DNA from: Desulforamulus hydrothermalis Lam5 = DSM 18033
Lineage (GTDB): Bacteria > Bacillota > Desulfotomaculia > Desulfotomaculales > Desulfotomaculaceae
Assembly: GCF_000315365.1 (NCBI RefSeq)
Contig: NZ_CAOS01000003.1
Coordinates: 1-64,000, forward strand
Reading direction: 5' to 3'
DNA length: 64,000 nucleotides
Shown here: one piece after another, positions 52,153 through 59,488 of the stretch
How positions within the stretch are numbered: the stretch's first letter is position 1
How the letters are laid out: each line of letters opens with the position of its first letter
Translations under genes and position numbers: made by a program
Notes under the pieces: model-generated
Database searches by the model: none
Seen by the model: the letters and a program-made list of their open reading frames with translations, nothing else
Told to the model about the DNA's origin: nothing

Positions 52153-52320
52153 ATGGCTAGGAACAAAGTGATGGATTATAAAATGAAGCATTATGCTGCC
52201 CGGGTACAGGGTGTGGAAAACTTAATCTTAGGAGAAAAAAGCGATTACGGCAATCTCACCTCACGGCAGTGCGGCAATTTTGTACGCATTGCTTTAGAAA
52301 AGGCCAATGAATTAGTATAA
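52153..52320 (+). CDS. Small acid-soluble spore protein-like protein
   Basis: 55 residues ending YGNLTSRQCGNFVRIALEKA then NELV, which resembles the C-terminal DNA-binding motif G-x-L/V-T/S-x-R-x-C-G-N-L/F-V-K/R of clostridial/Peptococcaceae alpha/beta-type spore proteins (from memory). The N-terminal half is basic (MARNKVMDYKMKHYAARVQG). ATG 52153 follows AAGGAGGG. Its place downstream of spoVB agrees with sporulation expression but is not proof. Confidence 0.6.
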   Translation: MARNKVMDYKMKHYAARVQGVENLILGEKSDYGNLTSRQCGNFVRIALEKANELV

Positions 52321-52346
52321 AAAAGCTCTCCATTGACAAGAGAGCC
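52320..52346 (-). terminator. Terminator of the surE operon
   Basis: GGGCTCTC / GAGAGCTTTTTT on the minus strand with loop TTGTCAATG. Confidence 0.8.
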
Positions 52347-52353
52347 CAAAAAA

Positions 52354-53115
52354 TTACTTGGTCGGCAGCCAGCCGGCCAATTTTTTGCGGTAGGTATAAT
52401 CGGTGAGGTCCAAGTGCAACGGCGTAATAGAAATAAAACCTTCGTTAATGGCGGCGGCATCTGTTTCCGGGTCATCCTCATCCATGTTGTAGGGTTCGCC
52501 CGCCATCCAGAAATAAACTTTTCCGCGGGGATCGATTCGCTTATCAAAGCACTTGATGTAACGGCGGCGGGCCAGCCGGGTAATCCTGACACCCCGCCCG
52601 TCGTAGTGATTGGGAATGTTTATATTAAGCAATACACCGGGGTCCAAAGAATTAGCCACCACCAGGGGTACAAATTCCTTCATGAATTGTGCGGCCGGTC
52701 GGTAGTCAAGGTTTTCCCAGGCAGCCAGAGATACAGCAACGGCCGGCACGTGATTAATTACCCCTTCAAAGGCGGCAGATACCGTACCTGAGTATAAAAC
52801 ATCAGTGCCCAGGTTGGGACCCAAATTGATACCGGAAACCACCAAATCCGGCGGGCCTTCTAAGATTGATTCCAGACCCAGTTTAACACAATCGGCAGGC
52901 GTACCGTCCACCACCCAGCCCTTTGCTTTGCCGGATTTGAATTTGTGAATTTTTGCCCTGAGAGGACGGGTTACAGTAATACCGTGGCCGCAGGCACTAC
53001 GTTCACGGTCCGGTGCTACCACATAAACTTCATCAGCAATTTCTTCCATAGCCTTACGAAGTTCACCTATGCCATCGGCGTAAATACCGTCATCATTAGA
53101 AATTAGTATGCGCAT
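52354..53115 (-). CDS. surE: 5'/3'-nucleotidase SurE
   Basis: 253 residues. ILISNDDGIYADGI with the metal-binding Asp pair, APDRERSACGHGITV, VVSGINLGPNLGTDVLYSGT and SALYSGT-like loop with metal-ligand Asn. It hydrolyses nucleoside monophosphates and possibly polyphosphate. ATG 53115 follows AGGAGG. It is the last gene of a cluster with YpmA-like and FolE genes, reading leftwards. Confidence 0.95.
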   Translation of the reverse strand: MRILISNDDGIYADGIGELRKAMEEIADEVYVVAPDRERSACGHGITVTRPLRAKIHKFKSGKAKGWVVDGTPADCVKLGLESILEGPPDLVVSGINLGPNLGTDVLYSGTVSAAFEGVINHVPAVAVSLAAWENLDYRPAAQFMKEFVPLVVANSLDPGVLLNINIPNHYDGRGVRITRLARRRYIKCFDKRIDPRGKVYFWMAGEPYNMDEDDPETDAAAINEGFISITPLHLDLTDYTYRKKLAGWLPTK

Positions 53116-53124
53116 AGTTGCCTC

Positions 53125-53307
53125 CTAGGTTTCATAAATCGATATGGTCATTTTACCGTCTTTTGTTTTGGTTAAGCCGAAAATTATTTGTTTTTCTTTT
53201 AAGGTCCGGTTTAAAAAATCGACAATCTTGTACATTTCCGGATAAGCCGTAAAACTTTGTTGAGCAATCATTTCCAGTTTATCGGAACCTTTATTTTCGG
53301 TATTCAC
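53125..53307 (-). CDS. YpmA-family (DUF4264) protein
   Basis: 60 residues: IAQQSFTAYPEMYKIVDFLN, KEKQIIFGLTKTKDGKMTIS, the short YpmA pattern. ATG 53307 follows GGGAGGG. It sits between folE (15 bases upstream) and surE (9 bases), in one operon. Function unknown; widespread in spore-formers. Confidence 0.75.
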   Translation of the reverse strand: MNTENKGSDKLEMIAQQSFTAYPEMYKIVDFLNRTLKEKQIIFGLTKTKDGKMTISIYET

Positions 53308-53322
53308 AAAATTCCCTCCCGG

Positions 53323-53889
53323 TTATTGGCTTTTCATGATGAGGCTTAAAGCTTCCGCCCGGCAAGCATCATTTTTCTTAAAGATACCCCGGACAGCCGA
53401 AGTTACTGTTTTGGCCCCCGGCGCTTTGACCCCCCGCATGGACATGCAGAGGTGCTCTGCTTCCACCACCACCAGCACGCCATAGGGGTTTAGGCGGGTC
53501 ATAATGGCATCAGCAATTTGTTTGGTTAATCTTTCCTGCAACTGTGGGCGGCGGGCGTATCCGTTAACCAATCTGGCCAGTTTGGATAAGCCGGTTACGT
53601 TGCCGTTTCTGGGAATATAGCAAACATGTGCCTTACCGATAAAGGGGATTAAATGATGCTCGCACATACTGAACAAACGAATATCTTTTACCAGCACCAT
53701 TTCCTCGTGTTCTTCTGAAAAGGTTTTATCCAGATGAATCATAGGGTCTTCTGTTAAGCCGGCAAATATTTCCTGATACATTTTGGCTACTCTGGCAGGT
53801 GTTTCCACCAACCCTTCCCTTGCCGGATCTTCACCGATAGCTTCTAAAATCATTCTCACAGCTTGTTCTATTTTTGGCAGATCAAACAT
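53323..53889 (-). CDS. folE: GTP cyclohydrolase I
   Basis: 188 residues. Zinc ligands in [10 protein letters not shown] (Cys, His) and [10 protein letters not shown] (Cys); [20 protein letters not shown] and [15 protein letters not shown] are family signatures. It converts GTP to dihydroneopterin triphosphate, the first common step for folate and for the queuosine precursor made by QueD. Immediately downstream of queE, in line with the queuosine operon. Confidence 0.97.
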   Translation of the reverse strand: MFDLPKIEQAVRMILEAIGEDPAREGLVETPARVAKMYQEIFAGLTEDPMIHLDKTFSEEHEEMVLVKDIRLFSMCEHHLIPFIGKAHVCYIPRNGNVTGLSKLARLVNGYARRPQLQERLTKQIADAIMTRLNPYGVLVVVEAEHLCMSMRGVKAPGAKTVTSAVRGIFKKNDACRAEALSLIMKSQ

Positions 53890-53901
53890 TATGTCACTCC
53901 T

Positions 53902-54648
53902 CTATAACTGCCCCATCATCAGGTGCGTCTGCGGAATCACCCTTACGCCGGGTAAAATTTTCAGGGCACATTCCTGAAGGCGCAGCACCTTGTCAACCGC
54001 CGGCGCAACAACACCGCCACCGGCAGAGACAGGCTGCAAAATCAACTCAATTTGGGGGTTTATACTTTCAATCAGCCGGCCGGTCTGCTCAATCTCACTT
54101 TCGGTTGTATGCTCAGAAATAACAACTTTTACATAAACTTGTTTTTGGGCTGCCACTGCCAAAAATTTTTTATGAACAGCCCAGGGGGTGGGCTGGCCGG
54201 TTGCACTGGCCAGTTTAATATCCATGCTGATAATATCAAGGCTGTCAAGCAGGCTGGCAAGTTGATCGGGCAGTGTGCCGTTGGTTTCTAATAAAATGCC
54301 TGCCCTGGTACCGCCAATAAGGGGCAACAGCTGCTTTAAAAAAGGGGTATGCAGCAAAGGTTCCCCACCGGTAAGGCTGACCGCATGATGCAGGTTTAGT
54401 TGGTAATGGTCGGACAGCACGGCCGCCAAGGAAGCCGCTTCCACCGGATTGTTCAAAGTTATAAAATCCCGGCGGCCCGGGTTTTTTTCCAGACGCCAGA
54501 GAGGGGGAAACGGTTCAACAGGTGTGTCACAATAAACACATTTGAGGTTGCAGCCAGCTAACCTGATAAAAATGTGCCGACAGCCAACCAAAGGCCCTTC
54601 CCCCTGGACAGATGAAAAAACCTCTTGTAAATGCACACCGCCGGACAC
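53902..54648 (-). CDS. queE: 7-carboxy-7-deazaguanine synthase (radical SAM)
   Basis: 248 residues. HLQEVFSSVQGEGPLVGC and the radical SAM cluster CNLKCVYCDTP, with SLTGGEPLL and LETNGTLP. It converts 6-carboxytetrahydropterin to CDG. The frame starts with GTG 54648, overlapping the stop of the DUF366 gene. It forms an operon with queD and the broken queC. Confidence 0.95.
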   Translation of the reverse strand: MSGGVHLQEVFSSVQGEGPLVGCRHIFIRLAGCNLKCVYCDTPVEPFPPLWRLEKNPGRRDFITLNNPVEAASLAAVLSDHYQLNLHHAVSLTGGEPLLHTPFLKQLLPLIGGTRAGILLETNGTLPDQLASLLDSLDIISMDIKLASATGQPTPWAVHKKFLAVAAQKQVYVKVVISEHTTESEIEQTGRLIESINPQIELILQPVSAGGGVVAPAVDKVLRLQECALKILPGVRVIPQTHLMMGQL

Positions 54649-55211
54649 TAGCTTACCCCCCTGACCTTGCAGCGGGCAAGCCGAATGCCGGTCATTTCTG
54701 CCCCGTAAGCCCTGGCTATAATTTCTCCCAGGGACAAACTATCAGCCGGCGGGATGCCCAGATCAGCCAAACCGACAGTTTGTACCGGGGTGTTGCGTGA
54801 GGAAATGTTGAGTCCGGTATGAATCATGGTTGATACCGGGCTGGCGGTGGCAATAGATACCGAAAGTTTGCCTTCCCCCCGGTAAAGATCATCTCCTTTT
54901 CTTCGCAGGCTGATGCCGGTTCTGCTTTCAATAATTTCTTTTATAACAGCCATTAATAACCGCTGGCGAACAACAGTTTTTTCTAAATCCATATCAAAGT
55001 GTTCAATGATAAAATGCAGCATGTCTTCGCTGTAGATAGGAGCATTTTGACGAACATCAGCTAAATCCACCATTTCAGTCAGGGCTACCTGACAGGAACC
55101 ACGAAAACAAATGACACTGTCACCCTGCAGCCCGAAATTACGGAAGCCAAACAGGGAAGATAATTGACGGCCGTCATAATGTATCGGTTGTTGTGCTACA
55201 TGGATCAGCAC
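54648..55211 (-). CDS. DUF366 family protein
   Basis: About 187 residues: QPIHYDGRQLSSLFGFRNFG, IYSEDMLHFIIEHFDMDLEK, RRKGDDLYRGEGKLSVSIAT and GIRLARCKVRG match DUF366. The start is probably the GTG at 55211 after GGGGGGTGG. Upstream the open frame continues into queC sequence (MCGKCESCLRMIRAF), so a longer fused product would exist if translation read through. DUF366 has no known role; its place in a queuosine operon is common in this group (from memory). Confidence 0.75.
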   Translation of the reverse strand: MLIHVAQQPIHYDGRQLSSLFGFRNFGLQGDSVICFRGSCQVALTEMVDLADVRQNAPIYSEDMLHFIIEHFDMDLEKTVVRQRLLMAVIKEIIESRTGISLRRKGDDLYRGEGKLSVSIATASPVSTMIHTGLNISSRNTPVQTVGLADLGIPPADSLSLGEIIARAYGAEMTGIRLARCKVRGVS

Positions 55212-55214
55212 CTT

Positions 55215-55908
55215 ACTCCACCCCCCGGACCTGTTTTGCAGGGATACCGGCAAATTCATCCCGAGGGATGAAAAAGCCCGTATCATACGCAGGCAACTTT
55301 CGCATTTGCCGCACATGGCCTGTTCGCCCCGGTAACAACTCCAATGAGCTGCCAGGGCACCGTTAAACGGTTGCCCAAGGCAACATTTCTTGTTATACTA
55401 ACGGTTGGTATAACTGACTAACTCTAACTTGATTAGCGGTAGCGTAGGCCAGGGCTTTACCGGCAGCCGCCGCAAATTCCGGCGTATTGTCCGGAAAGGT
55501 AGCCGCTTCTTCCCGATTAAAACCTGCCACCACCTGACCGCAATTTAAACTTTCCGCAAAACAGGCGGCTATATTAATAAACAAGCCATTGCGGTTAGGC
55601 ACCCAAACGGCGGCTGCGGTTTTTTGCGTAACGTCCGGATTATCCAGTTCCTCGGCGGCCGGCTCCGGCAAGCTCCCTTCCTCCTTGACCAGAGAGGTTG
55701 CGGTAATTTGGGCCAGCCATGGCAGCTCAACAACTTGATGGCGGATGTTGTAATACCCGGCCAGTGCTGCCGCAGCTTTTATTTCCCGGCGGGCGGCCCT
55801 TTGGCCGTAATCCATGGTTAAGGCCAGTTTTACACTTCCCTCGGTTAAGGCATAGGCCAGGTTAACGGTTGAATCCAGACCGCCTGATAATAACACCACA
55901 CTGTCCAA
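55215..55908 (-). pseudogene. queC: 7-cyano-7-deazaguanine synthase, broken by frameshifts
   Basis: From TTG 55908 (ribosome site GGAGG) the frame gives VVLLSGGLDSTVNLAYAL with the PP-loop, RNGLFINIAACFAES and QVRVSQLYQPLV, then a stop. The next segment (NVALGNRLTVPWQL) is in a second frame and the zinc knuckle HWSCYRGEQAMCGKCESCLR in a third. Two shifts of the same sense explain this. The enzyme turns CDG into preQ0; without a second copy elsewhere queuosine would not be made from CDG. The neighbours queD and queE look intact, so the loss may be recent, or a sequencing error. Confidence 0.85.
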
Positions 55909-56295
55909 TTACCTTTCCTCCCAATAGGTAGCATAGGCATCAGGCGATTCCCAGACGGAAATCTCTTTTAACCGGATACCTTGCTGCAAATCTGTTACAG
56001 GTTGCTTCAGCGTTTGGTAAATATAATAAGCCAGGTTTTCTGCTGTGGGATTAATGCCTTGCTCCCTAAAGCCCGGCAATTCGTTAAGCAAACGATGATC
56101 CAATTGATCGATGATCAAAGAAAGTTGTTTCTTTAATTCTTTAAAATCCACCAGCATACCCAGGGAATCTAATTTTTCCCCTTCCACCTTAATTTGAACT
56201 GTCCAGGTATGCCCGTGTAGTCTCGCACAATCGCCGGGGTAACCACAGAGACTGTGGGCAGCGGAGAACCTGCTTCGGACTGTCAATTCGTACAT
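55909..56295 (-). CDS. queD: 6-carboxy-5,6,7,8-tetrahydropterin synthase
   Basis: 128 residues. FSAAHSLCGYPGDCARLHGH with zinc-ligand His, catalytic Cys and TWTVQIKVEG, QLDHRLLNELPGF, ISVWESPDAYATY. It converts dihydroneopterin triphosphate (from FolE) to CPH4. I start at ATG 56295 with AAGGAGGAAAG before it; the longer frame lacks support. Its stop is directly followed by the TTG of queC, the first gene of the operon being queD. Confidence 0.96.
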   Translation of the reverse strand: MYELTVRSRFSAAHSLCGYPGDCARLHGHTWTVQIKVEGEKLDSLGMLVDFKELKKQLSLIIDQLDHRLLNELPGFREQGINPTAENLAYYIYQTLKQPVTDLQQGIRLKEISVWESPDAYATYWEER

Positions 56296-56404
56296 GTATC
56301 TTTCCTCCTTAAAATCTAGTATTTCTCCGGGGCCCAAACTTTACTATATTTCTCCCTCTAAGGCCAACTCCCTGCCGAAAAGATGACATTTTTCGGTAAT
56401 AAAA

Positions 56405-56433
56405 AATAAAAAACTTGGTAACAGACCAAGTTT
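56405..56433 (-). terminator. Terminator of the TPR gene
   Basis: AAACTTGGT / ACCAAGTTT with TTTATTTTTT on the minus strand, 7 bases after the stop. Confidence 0.85.
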
Positions 56434-56439
56434 CTCAAA

Positions 56440-57519
56440 TTAACCGGCTAACCCCAGAGCCCGACCGTAGCATTCAGCAGCTTCTCGCATTTTACCCTGT
56501 TTGGCCAGTACTTCCCCCCGCAGGCCCCAGGCTTGATGGTGATGGGGTTCTTGTTGAAGGATTTTTTCTACAATTTCCTGGGCTTCCTCCAAATGATTCA
56601 AATTTGCCAGGCAATGACCGTAGTTTAATAAAAATGTGATATTTTGTGGTGATAAGTCCACCGCTTGACGATAACTGATAAGGGCTTCTGCCATTTTATC
56701 CGCCTTTTCCAGACAGATGCCCAGGTTGTTATGAAGGGTGGCATCATCCGGACAGGACTTAACAGCGCTGCGATAACAAGCTACCGCCTCGTCTGCCCGC
56801 CCCAACACATGATAACAGGAAGCCAAATTACTTAACAGCCCCAAATCATGGGGCATAAACTGCCTGGCCACTTCGTAACAAGACAGGGCTTCTTCATAGT
56901 ATCCCAAATGGAAAAGACTATAGCCTTTATTATTTAACAATTCCACATTACAAAAGCCCAGGGCTTGTGCTTCTTCATAGAATTCCAATGCTTCACGGTG
57001 GCGGGTTAGTTTGCTTAAAGCAAGGCCTGTATTAAACAGAACGGCAGGGTCATCCCCGCCCAATGCACGAGCCTGCTGAAAACAAGCCAGAGCCTCATAA
57101 TATCTGCCCTTTTCCAACAATAAAAGACCGCTGTTATTTATCTGGGTTATGGCATCACCGGCAGGGTCTTCAGGTACGGTGTCAGCCGGCCCGACTTCGC
57201 AAGATGCCGGCTGCTCCCAGCGATTACCTTTAAGTCCGCCGTGGCAGGCCCGGTTGAGCCAGTAGATAAAACTGCCGGGGCCTAAACCGGAAGCGGCTTT
57301 TTTACAATGCAGGGCAGCCTGGTCGATTTGCCCCAGTTTTAAATAAAGCCGGCTGGCCTGCAAATGCAAATCAATTTTATGAGGGTTCATTTCGATAGCT
57401 TTTTGCAGGGAACGCAAGGCCGGCTTTCCTGCTCCGGCAGCTTCCAACAGGCTGGCTGCCAGCTGAAATAAGCTCACCCTATTGATGGCCCTGGCAAGCA
57501 TTTCTTTGGGGTTCCACAT
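56440..57519 (-). CDS. Tetratricopeptide repeat protein
   Basis: 359 residues with about nine 34-residue TPR units (for example AALHCKKAASGLG, ALACFQQARALGGDDPAVLF, VACYRSAVKSCPDDATLHNN, ALISYRQAVDLSPQNITFLL). A scaffold for protein contacts; no enzyme domain or membrane span. Start ATG 57519 (MWNPKEMLARAINRV) follows GGAGGG. Stands alone before the queuosine operon on the same strand. Confidence 0.85.
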   Translation of the reverse strand: MWNPKEMLARAINRVSLFQLAASLLEAAGAGKPALRSLQKAIEMNPHKIDLHLQASRLYLKLGQIDQAALHCKKAASGLGPGSFIYWLNRACHGGLKGNRWEQPASCEVGPADTVPEDPAGDAITQINNSGLLLLEKGRYYEALACFQQARALGGDDPAVLFNTGLALSKLTRHREALEFYEEAQALGFCNVELLNNKGYSLFHLGYYEEALSCYEVARQFMPHDLGLLSNLASCYHVLGRADEAVACYRSAVKSCPDDATLHNNLGICLEKADKMAEALISYRQAVDLSPQNITFLLNYGHCLANLNHLEEAQEIVEKILQQEPHHHQAWGLRGEVLAKQGKMREAAECYGRALGLAG

Positions 57520-57719
57520 CCAAGCATCCCTCCTTTTATAATTTGTAAAGAATACTTCTCCGAGTAAATTGCCTATTCCTTCCATTTATTCCATGTTTCG
57601 TATGTCAAATCCCCCGTTGTTTTGACAATATGTTAATGCTTTTTTTCTAAAAAATAACATTTATTCACGGTGCAGACAGTGATATAGTATAATTAGAGAA
57701 TGATAGGGCGGTGATGTTG

Positions 57720-58172
57720 ATGCAGGTATTGCCTGCTCCCAACAGCGATCTGATTGGCTTGCAAAAAAATTTGGAACAAATGTTGGGGCATCCCCTTTGT
57801 TTTATAAAGCATGTGCTTTTCCCAGGCTGTATTTATCTTACTTCCTATCAACATAATGATGAAATTGAAGAAGAAAATTTTTATTTAATTTATGAAATGC
57901 AAAAAGACCGGGGGGGGCTTCCCCAGGCCAAAATTCATTTCCTGCAGATACCCCTGGGTTTGAGAAAAAAACAGTTGGGCAGCAGGGTTTATCGTTTATT
58001 GGAGGCTCTTTTGGTTAAACAAGGATGCGCCTCCGTTGTGCTGGAGGCTAGGGTTAATTCTCTAAACCCCAGTGATAATTCCGTAGGTTTTTGGGGGCGG
58101 CAGGGCTTTGTACCGGGTGTGCATTATGCCTTTGATGATGAAAATTTTCCGATGATTAAAAGGCTGGGATAA
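57720..58172 (+). CDS. GNAT-family N-acetyltransferase-like protein
   Basis: 150 residues. Central IHFLQIPLGLRKKQLGSRVY gives the acetyl-CoA loop in a degenerate form (K-K-Q-L-G-S-R), followed by VYRLLEALLVKQGCASVVLE and SVGFWGRQGFVPGVHYAFD, typical GNAT beta5/alpha4. ATG 57720 stands 8 bases after AGGGCGG; GTG 57711 is another option. Substrate unknown. A relic of the nested-hairpin element follows. Confidence 0.75.
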   Translation: MQVLPAPNSDLIGLQKNLEQMLGHPLCFIKHVLFPGCIYLTSYQHNDEIEEENFYLIYEMQKDRGGLPQAKIHFLQIPLGLRKKQLGSRVYRLLEALLVKQGCASVVLEARVNSLNPSDNSVGFWGRQGFVPGVHYAFDDENFPMIKRLG

Positions 58173-58186
58173 TCTTATTAAAACGG

Positions 58187-58257
58187 CGGCGCTTCGACAA
58201 GTCGCCGACAGGGGAGTTCAAAACCACCTCACTTTTTTTACAACCTTTGTCTACAGT
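58187..58257 (+). repeat. Truncated copy of the nested-hairpin element (right end)
   Basis: CGGCGCTTCGACAAGTCGCC, then GACAGGGGAGTTC and AAAACCACCTCAC up to CTTTGTCTACAGT match the last 70 bases of full copy 1. The left 190 bases are missing. As in the full copies, it is immediately followed by a terminator-like hairpin (58258-58283). Confidence 0.8.
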
Positions 58258-58283
58258 CAAAGAAGGCCCGCCGGCCTTCTTTA
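58258..58283 (-). terminator. Terminator-like hairpin of the thioredoxin-reductase-like gene
   Basis: AAAGAAGGCC / GGCCTTCTTT with a short T run on either strand. Confidence 0.6.
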
Positions 58284-58288
58284 GTAAT

Positions 58289-59185
58289 TTATGCTTTGTG
58301 TTTTAAATCATCAAGATATTTTACCGCACTCAGGGCAGCCACCTGTCCTTCCCCGACGGCTTTGCTCAACTGGTAAGGCGCACCGGTGCAATCGCCGGCC
58401 GCAAATACCCCAGGCAGGTTGGTGGCACAGTGGCGATCCACAATAATGCCTGTGTTGCTGACCTGCAGGCCCGGCACCAGCTGATCCGGCAAGACGGCGT
58501 CCCTGATGATAAAAATCCCGTCAGCGGTAATACTTTGGTCTTCCAGTGCCACACCGGTTGCCCACATATCGCCGATAATACCCATCGGTTTGCCTTGTAC
58601 TGTTTTGATATTAGGATGCAGCTTAATACCTTGGGCCTGATCTTTTTTTACCCGGTCAACCAGTATTACTTGCGAGGCAATTTCTGCCAGGAAGTTGGCT
58701 TCTTCCAATCCTTCCCGGTTATAAGCCAGCACTATAACCTTTTTCCCTTGATAAAGGGGACCGTCACAGGTAGCACAGTAGCTGACCCCCCGTCCCAGGT
58801 AGTCCGCTTCCCCTTCAATGGGCTGCACTGCGCTGACACCGGTGGCTAAAATAACAGTTTGGGCTTGATAAAATACGTCCCGCGCCTGCAGGGTAAAACC
58901 TGCGGTTTCAGGGTATACGCCCGACACTTTAAGCTCCAGTATTTGCAAACCCAAGGACTTAACGTGATGCAAAAATCTCTGCCGCAGTTCTTCGCCGGTA
59001 ATACTATGTAATCCTAAATAATTATCTATATGCGGTGCGTGGTGCAGTTTGGGACTACAAAAGTCGGTACCAAAAATACCCACCTTTTTTTTGCGAATGG
59101 CAGCATTAACCGCTGCTGATAAGCCGGCCGGACCACAGCCGACGATGGCAAGGTCAAACCGGTCTTTTATTTTTATTCCTTCCAC
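58289..59185 (-). CDS. Thioredoxin-reductase-like flavoprotein, probable ferredoxin-dependent type
   Basis: 298 residues. FAD motif AIVGCGPAGLSAAVNA, redox CxxC in SYCATCDGPLYQG, and TNLPGVFAAGDCTG with the second FAD motif. The NADPH motif GxGxxA and following H-R-R are missing: this region reads VIVLAYNREGLEEANFLAE and DRVKKDQ. Ferredoxin-dependent flavin thioredoxin reductases of clostridia lack the same motif, so electron delivery by ferredoxin is more likely than by NADPH. GTG start at 59185. No thioredoxin gene is adjacent; copZ/copA lie upstream on the same strand. Confidence 0.82.
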   Translation of the reverse strand: MEGIKIKDRFDLAIVGCGPAGLSAAVNAAIRKKKVGIFGTDFCSPKLHHAPHIDNYLGLHSITGEELRQRFLHHVKSLGLQILELKVSGVYPETAGFTLQARDVFYQAQTVILATGVSAVQPIEGEADYLGRGVSYCATCDGPLYQGKKVIVLAYNREGLEEANFLAEIASQVILVDRVKKDQAQGIKLHPNIKTVQGKPMGIIGDMWATGVALEDQSITADGIFIIRDAVLPDQLVPGLQVSNTGIIVDRHCATNLPGVFAAGDCTGAPYQLSKAVGEGQVAALSAVKYLDDLKHKA

Positions 59186-59245
59186 AATATCACCCCGTTT
59201 AGTATTATTGTTGCCGGGGGCTTTTAGACTTATGCGGGCGCAGCG

Positions 59246-59455
59246 TTAGTCCACCACTTGATAGCCTTCTTCGGTAATGGCTTCTTTAACAGCTGCCGGC
59301 AGGCTGCTGCCATCGTGAGTTATCTTTACCGTTTTTTCTTCCGGCACGGCTTCCACTGCCAGTATGCCGGGAATTTTTCGCACAGCGTTTTCGACAGCCC
59401 TTTTGCAATGCTGGCAGCTCATGCCCTCTACTTTTAAAATTACTGTTTCAGCCAC
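59246..59455 (-). CDS. copZ: Copper chaperone CopZ (HMA domain)
   Basis: 69 residues, one heavy-metal-associated domain: VEGMSCQHCKRAVENAVRKI with the MxCxxC site and a beta-alpha-beta-beta-alpha-beta length. It passes Cu(I) to CopA. GTG 59455 follows AGGAGGG. Together with copA (34 bases upstream) it forms a copper-export operon. Confidence 0.95.
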   Translation of the reverse strand: MAETVILKVEGMSCQHCKRAVENAVRKIPGILAVEAVPEEKTVKITHDGSSLPAAVKEAITEEGYQVVD

Positions 59456-59488
59456 TACAAATCCCTCCTGATCTTGTTTTAATATACA

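Noticed and set aside
56296-56400. preQ1 riboswitch before queD
   Set aside because: I looked for the preQ1-I pattern (C-rich loop pairing with an A-rich tail before the ribosome site) and for longer classes; no match.
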